Positions 16,123 through 25,022 of a stretch of DNA of 64,000 nucleotides are shown in pieces. Source of the DNA: Streptomyces griseofuscus (GTDB taxonomy: Bacteria; Actinomycetota; Actinomycetes; Streptomycetales; Streptomycetaceae); contig NZ_CP051006.1 in NCBI RefSeq assembly GCF_014673495.1, positions 8,121,001-8,185,000 on the forward strand, read 5' to 3'. Below the pieces are notes generated by a model that was not told the DNA's origin, ran no database searches, and saw only the letters and a list, made by a program, of their open reading frames with translations. The position numbers and the translations under genes are program-made. The number at the start of each line of letters is the position of its first letter. Position 1 is the stretch's first letter.

Positions 16123-16343
16123 GCCTACCCCCCACCGCACGCGACGACGACCGCCCACCACCCGGCGTCAGCCTGCACCCGCCCCGACGTGCGTGTATGA
16201 GCTGATCACCACATGGCAGACTGCCATCCCGCGGCCGGGTGCGGCGGGTCAGCGGGGGGAGATTCACCCTTGGTGCAGGCGTTCGAGTCCGGCGTCGACC
16301 GGCGCGCGACCGGCCATGCCTGGAGGTCCGTGCAGGGGTTGCG

Positions 16344-16386
16344 GGGATGCCGGTACGGCCCCCTGCGGGGGTCGTACCGGCATCCC
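16344..16386 (-). terminator. terminator hairpin behind ggt
   Basis: GGGATGCCGGTACG and its exact complement (14-bp stem, extendable through GCC/GGG pairs in the loop) lie 48 bases past the ggt stop. The ~310-base gap 16123-16433 holds this hairpin and the upstream region of the prenyltransferase gene; I see no gene in it. Confidence 0.75.
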
Positions 16387-16433
16387 TGTCGTGCGGTCGT
16401 CCGGCACCGCCTCGGCGCCGGACCGGCGCGGTC

Positions 16434-18281
16434 TCAGGAGGTCGGGTGGACCACCATCGCCGACCCGCCATCGCGTCGCTTCGGCTCGGCGACCGCCGTG
16501 ACCCGCCCGTGGGAGCCGAACTCCAGCGCGGCGACGGCGCCGATCTCCGGGGACGGGGTGAAGGCCGGGGGAGCGAGGACGAAGCGCTGGCCGAGCGCTT
16601 CGAGCGCGGGGCGGTCCGGTGAGTCGAGGAAGGCGGGCTCGGCCTCCGTGGCGGCGCCGTTGCGCTGCGAGATACGCGGCGCGGCGACCGCCTGCGGCAG
16701 CGTCATGCCGAGGTCGAGACGGTTGACGAGGGTCTGGAGCACCGTGGTGATGATGGTCGCGCCGCCCGGTGAGCCCACGGCGATCACGGGCCTGCCGTCG
16801 CGCAGCACGATCGTCGGCGCCATGCTGCTGCGCGGCCGCTTGCCCGCGCCCGGCAGATTCGGGTCGGGCACCCCCGCCTGCAAGGGCGTGAAGTCGAAGT
16901 CCGTGAGCTCGTTGTTCAGCAGGAACCCGCGACCGGGAACGGTGATCGCCGAGCCGCCGGTCTGCTCGATCGTCAGCGTGTACGACACGACGTTGCCCCA
17001 GCGGTCGGAGACCACCAGATGGGTCGTCGACCGGCCCTCATACGGTTCGGGGACGCCGGTGCCCGGATCGGCGCAGCCCACCGGGTGGCGCGGGTCACCC
17101 GGGGCGACGGGGCTGGTCAGCGCGGTGGTGGGGCGGATCAGACAGGCGCGGTCCTTGGCGTACTCCTTCGCCAGCAGCTCCCGCGCGGGCACGTCGGAGA
17201 ACGCCGGGTCGCCCACCCAGCGGTTGCGGTCCGCGAACGCGATCCGGCTGGCCTCCAGATAGTCGTGCAGCGCCCGCACCTTGTCGGCCGGTGACAGACG
17301 CAGGTTCTCCAGGATGTTCAGCGCCTCGCCGACCGTGGTGCCGCCGGAGGAGGACGGCGCCATGGAGTAGACGTCCAGCCCGTGGTACGTCGTACGGGTC
17401 GGGGCGCGCAGGATCGCCCGGTAGGCGGCGAGGTCCGAGCGCTCCATGAGGCCGCGGCGCACCGTGCGCGTGGAACCGGGGGCCACCGGCGGGTTCTGCA
17501 CGGTGCGCACCACGTCCCGTCCGATGTCCCCGAGATACATGGCGTCCATGCCCGTGCGCGCCAATTCCCGGTAGGTCCGGGCGAGGTCGGGGTTGCGGAA
17601 CAGGGTGCCGACGACCGGCAGCCGGCCGTTCGGCAGGAACAGCCGGGCGGTCGGGGTGAAGTCGCGGAAGCGGGCCTCGTTCATCTCGGTCTGGGCGCGG
17701 AACTGCTCGCTGACGACGAACCCGTCGTCCGCGATCCGGATCGCCGGCCGCATCGCCTCGGCCAGCGAGACGGTGCCCCAGGTGTCCAGCGCCTTGCGCC
17801 AGGTCGCCGGGGTGCCGGGAACGCCCACGGACAGACCGGAGTTGACCGCGTCGTCGAACGGGATCGCCTTTCCGGTGGCCGGGTCGGTGAAGGAGTCGGG
17901 CCGCATACGCGCCGGCCCGGTCTCCCGGCCGTCGATGGTGTGGACGGTGCGGGTGCGGGCGTCGTAGTGGACGAAGTAGCCGCCGCCTCCGACACCGCAC
18001 GAGTAGGGCTCGACGACACCGAGCGCGGCGGCGGTGGCGACCGCGGCGTCGATGGCGTTGCCGCCGCGGCGCAGAACGTCGATACCGACCTGGGTGGCAT
18101 ACGGGTTGACACTGGCGACGGCACCGCCGTGGCCGACGGCGACCGCCTGCTTGGCGGGCGGCTGGAGGCCCGGAGACGTTTTCTCGGGGGCGGCGGGGGA
18201 CGCGCCGGCGGGGTGGGGGAGCAGGGGGAGAGTGAGCAGCGCTGTCGAAGCGGCGGTCACCACGGTACGGCGGGTGGTCAC
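16434..18281 (-). CDS. ggt: gamma-glutamyltransferase, secreted
   Basis: 615 residues. A twin-Arg-like N-terminus (MTTRRTVVTAASTALLTLPLLPHPAGA) signals export. The rest is a full-length Ntn-hydrolase precursor: GGNAIDAAVATAAALGVVEPYSCGVGGGGYFVHYD early, and the autoprocessing/catalytic threonine region GRSTTHLVVSDRWGNVVSYTLTIEQTGGS at about residue 415. The enzyme cleaves glutathione and other gamma-glutamyl compounds. The GTG start at 18281 is preceded by GGAGG at 5 bases. A CCCCTC/GAGGGG mini-hairpin at 18298-18313 sits just upstream of that site and could modulate translation. It is transcribed from its own region, downstream of a LacI gene on the same strand. Confidence 0.93.
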   Translation of the reverse strand: MTTRRTVVTAASTALLTLPLLPHPAGASPAAPEKTSPGLQPPAKQAVAVGHGGAVASVNPYATQVGIDVLRRGGNAIDAAVATAAALGVVEPYSCGVGGGGYFVHYDARTRTVHTIDGRETGPARMRPDSFTDPATGKAIPFDDAVNSGLSVGVPGTPATWRKALDTWGTVSLAEAMRPAIRIADDGFVVSEQFRAQTEMNEARFRDFTPTARLFLPNGRLPVVGTLFRNPDLARTYRELARTGMDAMYLGDIGRDVVRTVQNPPVAPGSTRTVRRGLMERSDLAAYRAILRAPTRTTYHGLDVYSMAPSSSGGTTVGEALNILENLRLSPADKVRALHDYLEASRIAFADRNRWVGDPAFSDVPARELLAKEYAKDRACLIRPTTALTSPVAPGDPRHPVGCADPGTGVPEPYEGRSTTHLVVSDRWGNVVSYTLTIEQTGGSAITVPGRGFLLNNELTDFDFTPLQAGVPDPNLPGAGKRPRSSMAPTIVLRDGRPVIAVGSPGGATIITTVLQTLVNRLDLGMTLPQAVAAPRISQRNGAATEAEPAFLDSPDRPALEALGQRFVLAPPAFTPSPEIGAVAALEFGSHGRVTAVAEPKRRDGGSAMVVHPTS

Positions 18282-18437
18282 GAAACCTCCGATTTCACCC
18301 CTCCTGAGAGGGGGTCGCCGACGGGAGCGGGGTGCGCGAAACCCTTGCAGCCGGTCCTGGGGCGGGCAACCGCGTGGATCAAGGTTTGCGGAAGATCTGA
18401 GGTTTCCCGGCGGTAGGGCCCGCAGGCGGGAGAGCGG

Positions 18438-19445
18438 TCAATCGTGTCCGAGGGTGCTCTCACGATGCACCAGCGTGTAGCCGGCGTGGATCCGGCGCGC
18501 CTGCTGCCTTGGCACGCCGTCGAGTTGGGAGAGCACCGACTCGACCGCCATCCTGGCGATGGACGCCTTGTCGGGGGAGACCGAGGTGAGGGTGACGGCG
18601 CCGAAACGGCCCTCCACCACATCGTCGAACCCGACGACCGCGACGTCCTCCGGGACGCGCAGCCCGCGTTCGGACAGCACGCGCAGGGCGCCGATGGCGA
18701 TGAGGTCGTTGTAGGCGAACACCGCGTCCAGGCGGTGGCCCGCGTCCAGCAGCCGCGCCATGGCCGCCGCCCCGTCGGCGTGCCCCCAGCCGTCGGTGGC
18801 GGCCACCAGCCGGTCGTCGGCCACGAGACCTGCCGCGTCCAGCTCCTCCCGCCAGCCCCGCAGCCGTAGATGGGCGGGCTGGCTGCGGCCGCGCCGGGCG
18901 CCCAGGAAGGCGATGTCCCGCCGTCCCAGGGAGATCAGATGGCGCACCGCCTCGCGGGCGGCGGCGACATTGTCGATGGAGATGTGGTCGTAGGGCAGGT
19001 CGTACTCCCGCTCGCCGAGCAGGACGAGCGGGACGGGCGCACGCTCACGCAGATCGTCCGCCTCCAGCTCGATGGGACTGAGGATCAGCCCGTCGATCAC
19101 CCGGCTCCGAAAACCCTGGCAGACCAGGGTCTCCTGATCACGGCGGCCGCCCGTGTGGTCGAGCAGCACGGTGTAGTCATGCTCGGCGGCGGCGTCGACG
19201 ACCTCGGCGGCCAGCTCGGCGAAGTAGGGATTGCCCAGCTCGGGCAGGGCCAGGGCGACTATCCCGGTCCGGCCCTTGCGCAGATGCCGGGCGGTGAGAT
19301 TGGGCCGGTAGCCCAGCTCGTCGATCGACTTCTGTACGCGCGCCCGCATCGCGGGGGTCACATGCGGCTGGTCGTTCACCACGTTGGACACGGTCTTGAT
19401 GGAGACACCCGCGTGCGACGCGACGTCCTTGAGGCTCACCCGCAC
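18438..19445 (-). CDS. LacI-family regulator of the arabinofuranosidase/ABC regulon (paralogue 1)
   Basis: 335 residues: HTH and hinge VSLKDVASHAGVSIKTVSNVVND...SIDELGYRPNLTARHLRKGRTG, then the effector-binding domain PELGNPYFAELAAEVVDAAAEHDYTVLLDHT...FAYNDLIAIGALRVLSERGLRVPEDVAVVGFDDV. It is strikingly similar to the regulator at 27027-28043, and the two bracket the GH54/ABC genes. The GTG at 19445 has GGGGAGGA 5 bases upstream; a second GTG two codons later is possible. An AACGTT-centred site at 19547-19556 about 100 bases upstream suggests autoregulation. Confidence 0.9.
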   Translation of the reverse strand: MRVSLKDVASHAGVSIKTVSNVVNDQPHVTPAMRARVQKSIDELGYRPNLTARHLRKGRTGIVALALPELGNPYFAELAAEVVDAAAEHDYTVLLDHTGGRRDQETLVCQGFRSRVIDGLILSPIELEADDLRERAPVPLVLLGEREYDLPYDHISIDNVAAAREAVRHLISLGRRDIAFLGARRGRSQPAHLRLRGWREELDAAGLVADDRLVAATDGWGHADGAAAMARLLDAGHRLDAVFAYNDLIAIGALRVLSERGLRVPEDVAVVGFDDVVEGRFGAVTLTSVSPDKASIARMAVESVLSQLDGVPRQQARRIHAGYTLVHRESTLGHD

Positions 19446-19546
19446 GACGTTCCTCCCCGTCCGGGCAGGAATCCCGGGCCGACGAACCCTTCCAGGCCCG
19501 GCAACCGGACCGCACCCGGCACTCCGCAAGGGTCGACGCCGGTTTT

Positions 19547-19556
19547 CCAACGTTAT
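19547..19556. promoter_or_regulatory. LacI-type operator (AACGTT core), regulator gene
   Basis: CCAACGTTAT upstream of the LacI gene at 18438-19445. The AACGTT core is shared with sites at 21676-21681 and 21948-21953 in front of the glycosidase and ABC transporter genes, and with the symmetric core that LacI proteins typically contact. Confidence 0.55.
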
Positions 19557-19609
19557 ACGGGGCCCCGCTCCGTCCTGGCAAGCCCGGTCACCGACGGGAG
19601 ACCGGGACG

Positions 19610-19643
19610 GGGGTGCGGGAACCACGACAGGCTCCCGCACCCC
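19610..19643 (-). terminator. terminator behind the GH54 gene
   Basis: GGGGTGCGGGA (19610-19620) and its exact complement (19633-19643) form an 11-bp stem with a 12-base loop, about 40 bases beyond the GH54 stop codon on the minus strand. Confidence 0.7.
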
Positions 19644-19680
19644 TGGAACGCCGCATGTCACACGGTGATTTGACGGTCCA

Positions 19681-21573
19681 TCAGCTCAGCTTGAACTTCT
19701 GCGCGGCGGATCCGTTGCAGTCCCAGATCTGGAGGCGGGTGCCGTTGGCGGTCGCGCCGCTGGGGGAGTCCAGGCAGCGGCCGGACTGGGGGTTGAGGAG
19801 CGATCCGTCGGCCTGCTGTACCCATTTCTGTCCGCCGACGCCGTTGCAGTCCCACAGTTCGACCTTGGCGCCGTTCGCGGTGCCGTTGCCGTTGATGTCG
19901 AGGCAGCGGCCGAGGGTGCGCAGCGAGCCGTCGGCGTTGTGGTACCAGTGCTGGTCGACGGCCCAGGACTGGCAGTCCCACAGCTGTACGGCCGTACCGT
20001 TGCCGCCGCTGTCATCGGCGGCCACGTCGACGCACTTCGACCCCGTGCCGACCACCGGCGCACCGCCGTTGACGGAGAACTTCTGCGCGGCGGCGCCGTT
20101 GCAGTCCCAGATCTGGAGGCGGGTGCCGTTGGCGGTCGCGCCGCTGGGGGAGTCCAGGCAGCGGCCGGACTGGGGGTTGAGGAGCGATCCGTCGGCCTGC
20201 TGTACCCATTTCTGTCCGCCGACGCCGTTGCAGTCCCACAGTTCGACCTTGGCGCCGTTCGCGGTGCCGTTGCCCTCGATGTCCAGGCACCGGCCGATCG
20301 TGCTCAGGGAACCGTCGGCGTTGTGCTGCCAGTGCTGGTCCTCGGCCCAGTTCTGGCAGTCCCACAGCTGTACGGCCGTACCGTTGGTGCCGGTGTCGTC
20401 CGCGGCGACGTCCACGCACTTGCCGCCCGGCCCGGTGACCGTGCCCTGCGGCCCGTTGGGCACATCCGTCTCGCCGGAGTAGCCGACGGAGACCACGTTC
20501 GACTGGACGGCGTTCTCGGCGGCGTCGGTCGGGTAGCCGGCGACCATCACGCCCTCGAAGAAGGTCCCCCGGTTCCAGTTGCTGTTGTCACCGCCCGTGC
20601 CCAGGATGATGCCGCCCTCCTGATGCATGGGCCGGTAGCCGGCGCGGGTGGGCAGACCGCCGTCCCACCATGTACTGAGCGCCCCCGACTGGGAGTTGCC
20701 CCCCTTGAGCGCGTACTTGGTCTGCCCGTCGTTCTTCAACACGGCCGTGACGAAGGGGCTGTTGTTGCCCCGGTTGGCGATGTTGGAGCCGTTGTCGCCC
20801 TGGAACATGCCGTTCTCCATGTCAGCCTCGATCCACGGCCCCGACCCGGTGCACGGCGCGAAGTAGCACGTGGTGGCGATGGACACGGCGTCCATGTGAC
20901 CGTTGCCGGTGTCGGCCGGGGTGCTCTCCGCGTTGCCGTAGTCGAAGCAGCAGTCGGAGCCCACGTGCGTTCCGCTGGCCACCATGTAGGCGCCCTCGGG
21001 CTGTCCGTCGACCGCGACGCCGGAGGCCACCCCGGTGTAGCGGTAGCCGACGCCCGGCGAGATCCAGATGCCGTACACCTTGTGCCCGCCCGCCGTCACC
21101 GCGATCTCACTCGCGTCGGCGCCGCGGTCGGCGCCCATCCCGGAGGTGCCGGCCGGGCCCGGGGTCAGGTCGTTGTGCCGCGAGGTCTGGTCGTAGACCT
21201 TGGTGATCCGGCAGGTGGTGTTCTGACAGAACGTGTCCTGCTGGCCGGCGTTGGCGTAACCGCCCGCGGACAGCAGCCCGATGTCCGCGCGGGCCCCGTC
21301 CGAGGCACGCGTGACCTGGTACAGCGGGCCGTCGTACGAGGACAGCAGGGCGCGGGTCGTGCTGTGCGCGGCGACACAGGGGGTGCCGGCCGCGCCGTAG
21401 ATGTCGCACGGCAGTGAGCCCGCCGCCTGTGAGACGCCCGGCAGGGCGATCAGGGCCCCGAGGACGAGCCCGATCGCCGCGACGGCGGACAGCAGATGCC
21501 GCAGCGGACGGAGGAGCGCCCGCCGCGCGGAGCGGCGGAGACCGCCTCCTGCGGTGGATTTTTCTCTGCGCAT
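19681..21573 (-). CDS. abfB: secreted alpha-L-arabinofuranosidase (GH54) with two ricin-type lectin domains
   Basis: 630 residues. A basic N-region and long hydrophobic core ending GVSQA-AG form a signal peptide (cleavage near residue 51). Residues ~52-370 are an ArabFuran-catalytic (GH54) domain: GSLPCDIYGAAGTPCVAAHSTTRALLSSYDGPLYQV, KVYDQTSRHNDLTPGP, GHKVYGIWISPGVGYRY, SDCCFDYGNAE. Two ricin B-type (QxW) modules of ~128 residues follow instead of the usual arabinose-binding CBM42. It should release arabinofuranose from plant polysaccharides outside the cell. The ATG at 21573 has GGGAG upstream. It is divergent from the ABC importer and shares its operator core, so it is probably co-repressed with it. 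Confidence 0.9.
   Translation of the reverse strand: MRREKSTAGGGLRRSARRALLRPLRHLLSAVAAIGLVLGALIALPGVSQAAGSLPCDIYGAAGTPCVAAHSTTRALLSSYDGPLYQVTRASDGARADIGLLSAGGYANAGQQDTFCQNTTCRITKVYDQTSRHNDLTPGPAGTSGMGADRGADASEIAVTAGGHKVYGIWISPGVGYRYTGVASGVAVDGQPEGAYMVASGTHVGSDCCFDYGNAESTPADTGNGHMDAVSIATTCYFAPCTGSGPWIEADMENGMFQGDNGSNIANRGNNSPFVTAVLKNDGQTKYALKGGNSQSGALSTWWDGGLPTRAGYRPMHQEGGIILGTGGDNSNWNRGTFFEGVMVAGYPTDAAENAVQSNVVSVGYSGETDVPNGPQGTVTGPGGKCVDVAADDTGTNGTAVQLWDCQNWAEDQHWQHNADGSLSTIGRCLDIEGNGTANGAKVELWDCNGVGGQKWVQQADGSLLNPQSGRCLDSPSGATANGTRLQIWDCNGAAAQKFSVNGGAPVVGTGSKCVDVAADDSGGNGTAVQLWDCQSWAVDQHWYHNADGSLRTLGRCLDINGNGTANGAKVELWDCNGVGGQKWVQQADGSLLNPQSGRCLDSPSGATANGTRLQIWDCNGSAAQKFKLS
19697..20424. repeat. 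384-base tandem duplication encoding the two lectin modules
   Basis: 19697-20040 and 20081-20424 are direct copies with a 384-base (128-codon) period. The first ~190 bases are almost identical at DNA level, including silent positions, and the rest diverges moderately. This implies recent duplication or ongoing gene conversion between the two ricin modules. Confidence 0.8.
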
Positions 21574-21673
21574 GGTGTGCTCCCGGTGCTGGGGGAGAGG
21601 GGGGAATGGAGCTCGACCTGCCGAGGCGGCGGCAGGCGCACTCGGCTCGGCGCCCTCACGGCGCCGGGCTCTA

Positions 21674-21683
21674 CCAACGTTGT
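21674..21683. promoter_or_regulatory. LacI-type operator (AACGTT core), GH54 gene
   Basis: CCAACGTTGT, an 8-bp CAACGTTG palindrome about 95 bases upstream of the GH54 start codon, within the 480-base divergent region (21574-22055) between glycosidase and importer genes. Confidence 0.6.
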
Positions 21684-21913
21684 AAACGGGATCCGCCACA
21701 TGACAGCACAGCTCCCGCGGGGGCGTCCATCCCTGTGCGCGAATCCGGCGGCACACCCGGCCACGCTCCCACGACGTGCCGTAAAGCCGCTGTTCACAAG
21801 GGAGTTGGCGGCGCCGATGGCCTGACCACCGAAGACCTCGGGCGCTCGGGAGCCGTCGTCGAGCCCCCTTCACGCGAACGGAAGACCCCGCTCGAAGAGT
21901 TGAGTACCGCGGG

Positions 21914-21955
21914 TTGACACCGGGTTTGACGTTCCCTCAATGTCTACAACGTTGA
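21914..21955 (+). promoter_or_regulatory. promoter and overlapping LacI operator of the ABC importer operon
   Basis: TTGACA (21914-21919) and CAATGT (21938-21943) with an 18-base spacer form a reasonable promoter. The palindrome CAACGTTG (21947-21954) falls right at the expected transcription start, where a bound LacI protein would block initiation. The leader to the GTG at 22056 is ~105 bases. Confidence 0.55.
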
Positions 21956-22055
21956 AAAGCCCGCCTGTCGTACCACCCTCCGCGATCGAGGGTCCAGGTG
22001 GCCTCGTCTCTTCAGCCCCGCCCCTTCGTTGCATCGTTGAGGATGTGATCGGCGC

Positions 22056-23174
22056 GTGAACGTCTCCTCCCGAGCCAAGGCCCTTACCGCCGCAGTGCTC
22101 ACCGCCGGCCTGTGCCTGGCCGCCGCCGGATGCACCAAGTCGGACTCCTCCTCCGGCGGCGACTCGCATGCCTCGGCGGCCGCGGACAACGACTCGGCCG
22201 CCTCCCAGCAGGTCGCCTCACCCTCGGCGGCGGGCCCCGGCTGCACCTACAAGACCTACGGCGGCGGCGTTCCCCGGCTGGACCTCACCGGCGGCAGGAC
22301 GATCGTGGGCTTCTCCCAGTCGGAGTCCACCAGCAATCCCTTCCGCGCCACCGAGACCAAGAGCATCGAGCAGCAGGCCAAGAAGCTCGGCGTCAAGCTC
22401 ATCGAGCGCAACGCCAACGCGGACGTCAACACCCAGAACTCGCAGATCGAGGACATGATCGCGCAGGGTGCCAAGGCCCTGATCGTCGCGCCGGAGAACT
22501 CCGACGGGCTCGGCCCCGCCCTGGCCAAGGCCAAGTCCGCCAAGATCCCCGTGCTCACCATCGACCGCACCGTCGGCGGCACCGCCTGCACGGACTTCAT
22601 GGCCTTCATCGGCTCGGACTTCTACCACCAGGCGCAGCTCGCGGCCGACGACCTCGCCGGTGTCACCGGGGGCGGCGACGCCCATGTCGCCATCCTCACC
22701 GGCACCCCCGGCAACAACGTCACCACCGACCGGACCAAGGGCTTCGAGGACCGGGCCAGGGCGAAGTACCCGAAGATGAAGGTCGTCGCCTCCCAGACCG
22801 GCAACTTCGCCCAGACCGACGGCCAGAAGGTCATGGAGCAACTGCTCCAGTCCCACCCGGACATCAACGCCGTCTACGCCGAGAACGACGAGATGGCGCT
22901 CGGCGCGATCCAGGCCATCAGATCCGCGGGCAAGACACCCGGCAAGGACGTCAAGGTCGTCTCCATCGACGGCATCGAACAGGCCGTCAAGAACGTCGGC
23001 GCCGGTCAGATGGTCTCCGACATCGAGACCAACCCGCGCTTCGGCCCGCTGGCCTTCCAGGCGCTCCAGGACTTCTACGGCACCACCGGCGTACAGCCCA
23101 AGGTGATCATCAAGGACGGCCACTTCACCGCCGGCAACGCCAAGCAGGCCCTCGAACAGGGCCTCGTCTACTGA
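22056..23174 (+). CDS. sugar ABC transporter substrate-binding lipoprotein
   Basis: 372 residues. The N-terminus carries a lipoprotein signal with lipobox LAAAGC (Cys at ~residue 25) and a Ser/Asp/Ala-rich linker. The mature part is a type I periplasmic binding fold: GRTIVGFSQSESTSNPFRATETKSI, DVNTQNSQIEDMIAQGAKALIVAPEN, TDRTKGFEDRARAKYP, VYAENDEMALGAIQAIRSAG. It looks like the YtfQ galactofuranose-binding type. With a secreted arabinofuranosidase next door, a free furanose such as arabinofuranose or galactofuranose is the likely ligand. First gene of the operon; the GTG start is preceded by GAGG at a long spacing. Confidence 0.88.
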   Translation: MNVSSRAKALTAAVLTAGLCLAAAGCTKSDSSSGGDSHASAAADNDSAASQQVASPSAAGPGCTYKTYGGGVPRLDLTGGRTIVGFSQSESTSNPFRATETKSIEQQAKKLGVKLIERNANADVNTQNSQIEDMIAQGAKALIVAPENSDGLGPALAKAKSAKIPVLTIDRTVGGTACTDFMAFIGSDFYHQAQLAADDLAGVTGGGDAHVAILTGTPGNNVTTDRTKGFEDRARAKYPKMKVVASQTGNFAQTDGQKVMEQLLQSHPDINAVYAENDEMALGAIQAIRSAGKTPGKDVKVVSIDGIEQAVKNVGAGQMVSDIETNPRFGPLAFQALQDFYGTTGVQPKVIIKDGHFTAGNAKQALEQGLVY

Positions 23175-23327
23175 GCCAGGACCGATGGCCGTGACCGGTG
23201 ACCGGTCACCGATGGCCGACGACGGACGGCGGACGGCCATCGGCAGACCGGCCGGGGCCAGGACGCCACGGCTCCGGCCCGGCACGGACGGCGGCTGCCG
23301 GCGGCGGCCCGCATGAGGAGGAAGACG

Positions 23328-25022
23328 TTGGTCCAGCAGGGCCGGGCACCTCGCAGCGACTGGATCCTCGAAGTCGCCGAGGTGGACAAGAGCTTCGCGG
23401 GCGTCCACGCCCTGCGCGGGGTGGACTTCCGGCTGCGTCCCGGTGAGGTGCACGCGCTCATCGGCGAGAACGGCGCCGGAAAGTCCACGCTGATCAAGGT
23501 GATGACCGGTGTGTACCGGCCCGACGCGGGGCGGGTCCGCCTCGCGGGCGAGGACCGTGCCTTCCGCAACCCCCTGGAGGCGCAGACGGCCGGCATCTCC
23601 ACCATCTACCAGGAGGTGAACCTCGTCCCGCTGATGTCGGTGGCCCGCAATCTGTGCCTGGGCCGCGAGCCGCGCCGCTTCGGCCTGGTCGACGTACGGG
23701 CCGTCAACCGCATCGCCCGCGAGACGCTGAAGCGCTACGGCGTCGACGTGGACGTCACCCGGCCGCTCGGCAGCCTCGGCCTCGGCGCCCAGCAGATGGT
23801 GGCCCTGGCCCGCGCGGTGCGGACCGACGCCCGCGTGGTCGTGATGGACGAACCGACCTCCTCGCTGGAACCCCGCGAGGTCGAGACCCTCTTCTCGGTG
23901 ATCCGCGGCCTGCGGAGCCAGGGCATCGCCGTCGTCTACGTCAGCCACCGCCTCGACGAGTTGTACGAGATCTGCGACCGCGTCACCGTGCTGCGCGACG
24001 GCGCGGTCGTGCACACCGGCGACATGGCCGGACTGGAACGGCTGAAGCTCATCTCGCTGATGCTCGGCCGGGAGATGTCCACCGTGCGGGCCAAGGGCGC
24101 CACGGCGTTCGGTACCGGCCAGCACGGCGAGCATGGCGGGGACGGCGGGCACGAGGCCGCTCCGGTGCTGCGCGCCACCGGCCTGACGGTCCGCCACAAG
24201 GTCCACGACGTCGGCCTCGACATCCACCACGGCGAGGTCGTCGGGCTCGGCGGGCTGCTCGGCGCGGGCCGCAGCGAGACCGCGAAGGCGATCACCGGCG
24301 CCCTCGCCACCGACGGCGGCACCGTCGAGGTGGACGGCGTCCCCCTCGCCCGCCGGAGCCCGGCCGCCGCCATCAGGGCCGGTGTCGTGATGCTCGCCGA
24401 GGACCGCAAGACCGAGGGCATCCTGCCCAACCTCTCCGTACGGGAGAACATCTCCCTGGCCCTGCTGCCCCGGCTCGCCCGCGCCGGGGTGGTCTCGGGG
24501 GCCAGACAGGACGAGATCGTCCGCTTCTTCATGGAGCGCCTGCGCATCAAGGCGGCCGGCCCCGACCAGAAGGTCAGCGACCTGTCCGGCGGCAACCAGC
24601 AGAAGGTGCTGCTGGCCCGCTGGCTGTGCCTGGACCCCAAGGTACTGCTCCTGGACGAACCCACCCGGGGCATCGACGTGGGCGCCAAGGCCGAGGTGCA
24701 GGCACTCATCGACGAACTCGCCGAACAGGGACTCGGGGTGCTGCTGATCTCCTCGGACCTGGAGGAACTGATCGAGGGCTCGGACCGGCTCGTCGTCCTC
24801 AAGGACGGACGCGCGGTCGGCCACCTCCGGGGCGAGGAGATCACCGAGCAGACCGTGCTGGACACGCTCGCCGCCGCCCCGCCGTCCGAAGACCTGCGCG
24901 GCGAGGACCTGGACGGCGAGGACCTGCGCGGTGAAGCCCCCGCCCCGCACCCCGACGACCACCCGGCGCAGGCCCAAGGACGCCCGACCGCCCCGGCCGT
25001 GACGAAGGAGGAGCCCCGATGA
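23328..25022 (+). CDS. sugar ABC transporter ATPase (two ABC domains)
   Basis: About 564 residues with duplicated nucleotide-binding domains, as in RbsA/YtfR. Domain 1: Walker A GENGAGKST, Walker B VVMDEPTSSLEP; its signature is degenerate (LGSLGLGAQQ). Domain 2: a modified P-loop GLLGAGRSE, signature DLSGGNQQKV and Walker B VLLLDEPTRGIDVG. This asymmetry is normal for the family. I choose the TTG at 23328 because GAGGAGGA lies at ideal spacing; the ATG at 23313 overlaps that sequence and lacks its own site. The C-terminal tail holds an unusual Glu/Asp/Gly repeat (EDLRGEDLDGEDLRGE). The stop overlaps the next gene's ATG. Confidence 0.9.
   Translation: MVQQGRAPRSDWILEVAEVDKSFAGVHALRGVDFRLRPGEVHALIGENGAGKSTLIKVMTGVYRPDAGRVRLAGEDRAFRNPLEAQTAGISTIYQEVNLVPLMSVARNLCLGREPRRFGLVDVRAVNRIARETLKRYGVDVDVTRPLGSLGLGAQQMVALARAVRTDARVVVMDEPTSSLEPREVETLFSVIRGLRSQGIAVVYVSHRLDELYEICDRVTVLRDGAVVHTGDMAGLERLKLISLMLGREMSTVRAKGATAFGTGQHGEHGGDGGHEAAPVLRATGLTVRHKVHDVGLDIHHGEVVGLGGLLGAGRSETAKAITGALATDGGTVEVDGVPLARRSPAAAIRAGVVMLAEDRKTEGILPNLSVRENISLALLPRLARAGVVSGARQDEIVRFFMERLRIKAAGPDQKVSDLSGGNQQKVLLARWLCLDPKVLLLDEPTRGIDVGAKAEVQALIDELAEQGLGVLLISSDLEELIEGSDRLVVLKDGRAVGHLRGEEITEQTVLDTLAAAPPSEDLRGEDLDGEDLRGEAPAPHPDDHPAQAQGRPTAPAVTKEEPR

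Noticed and set aside
19939..21417. 492-codon plus-strand frame across the GH54 gene
   Set aside because: Antisense to an enzyme with clear catalytic and lectin domains; repetitive text mirrors the lectin duplication.
22218..24977. 919-codon open frame antisense to the ABC importer genes
   Set aside because: Spans two well-supported genes on the other strand and has no family motifs.
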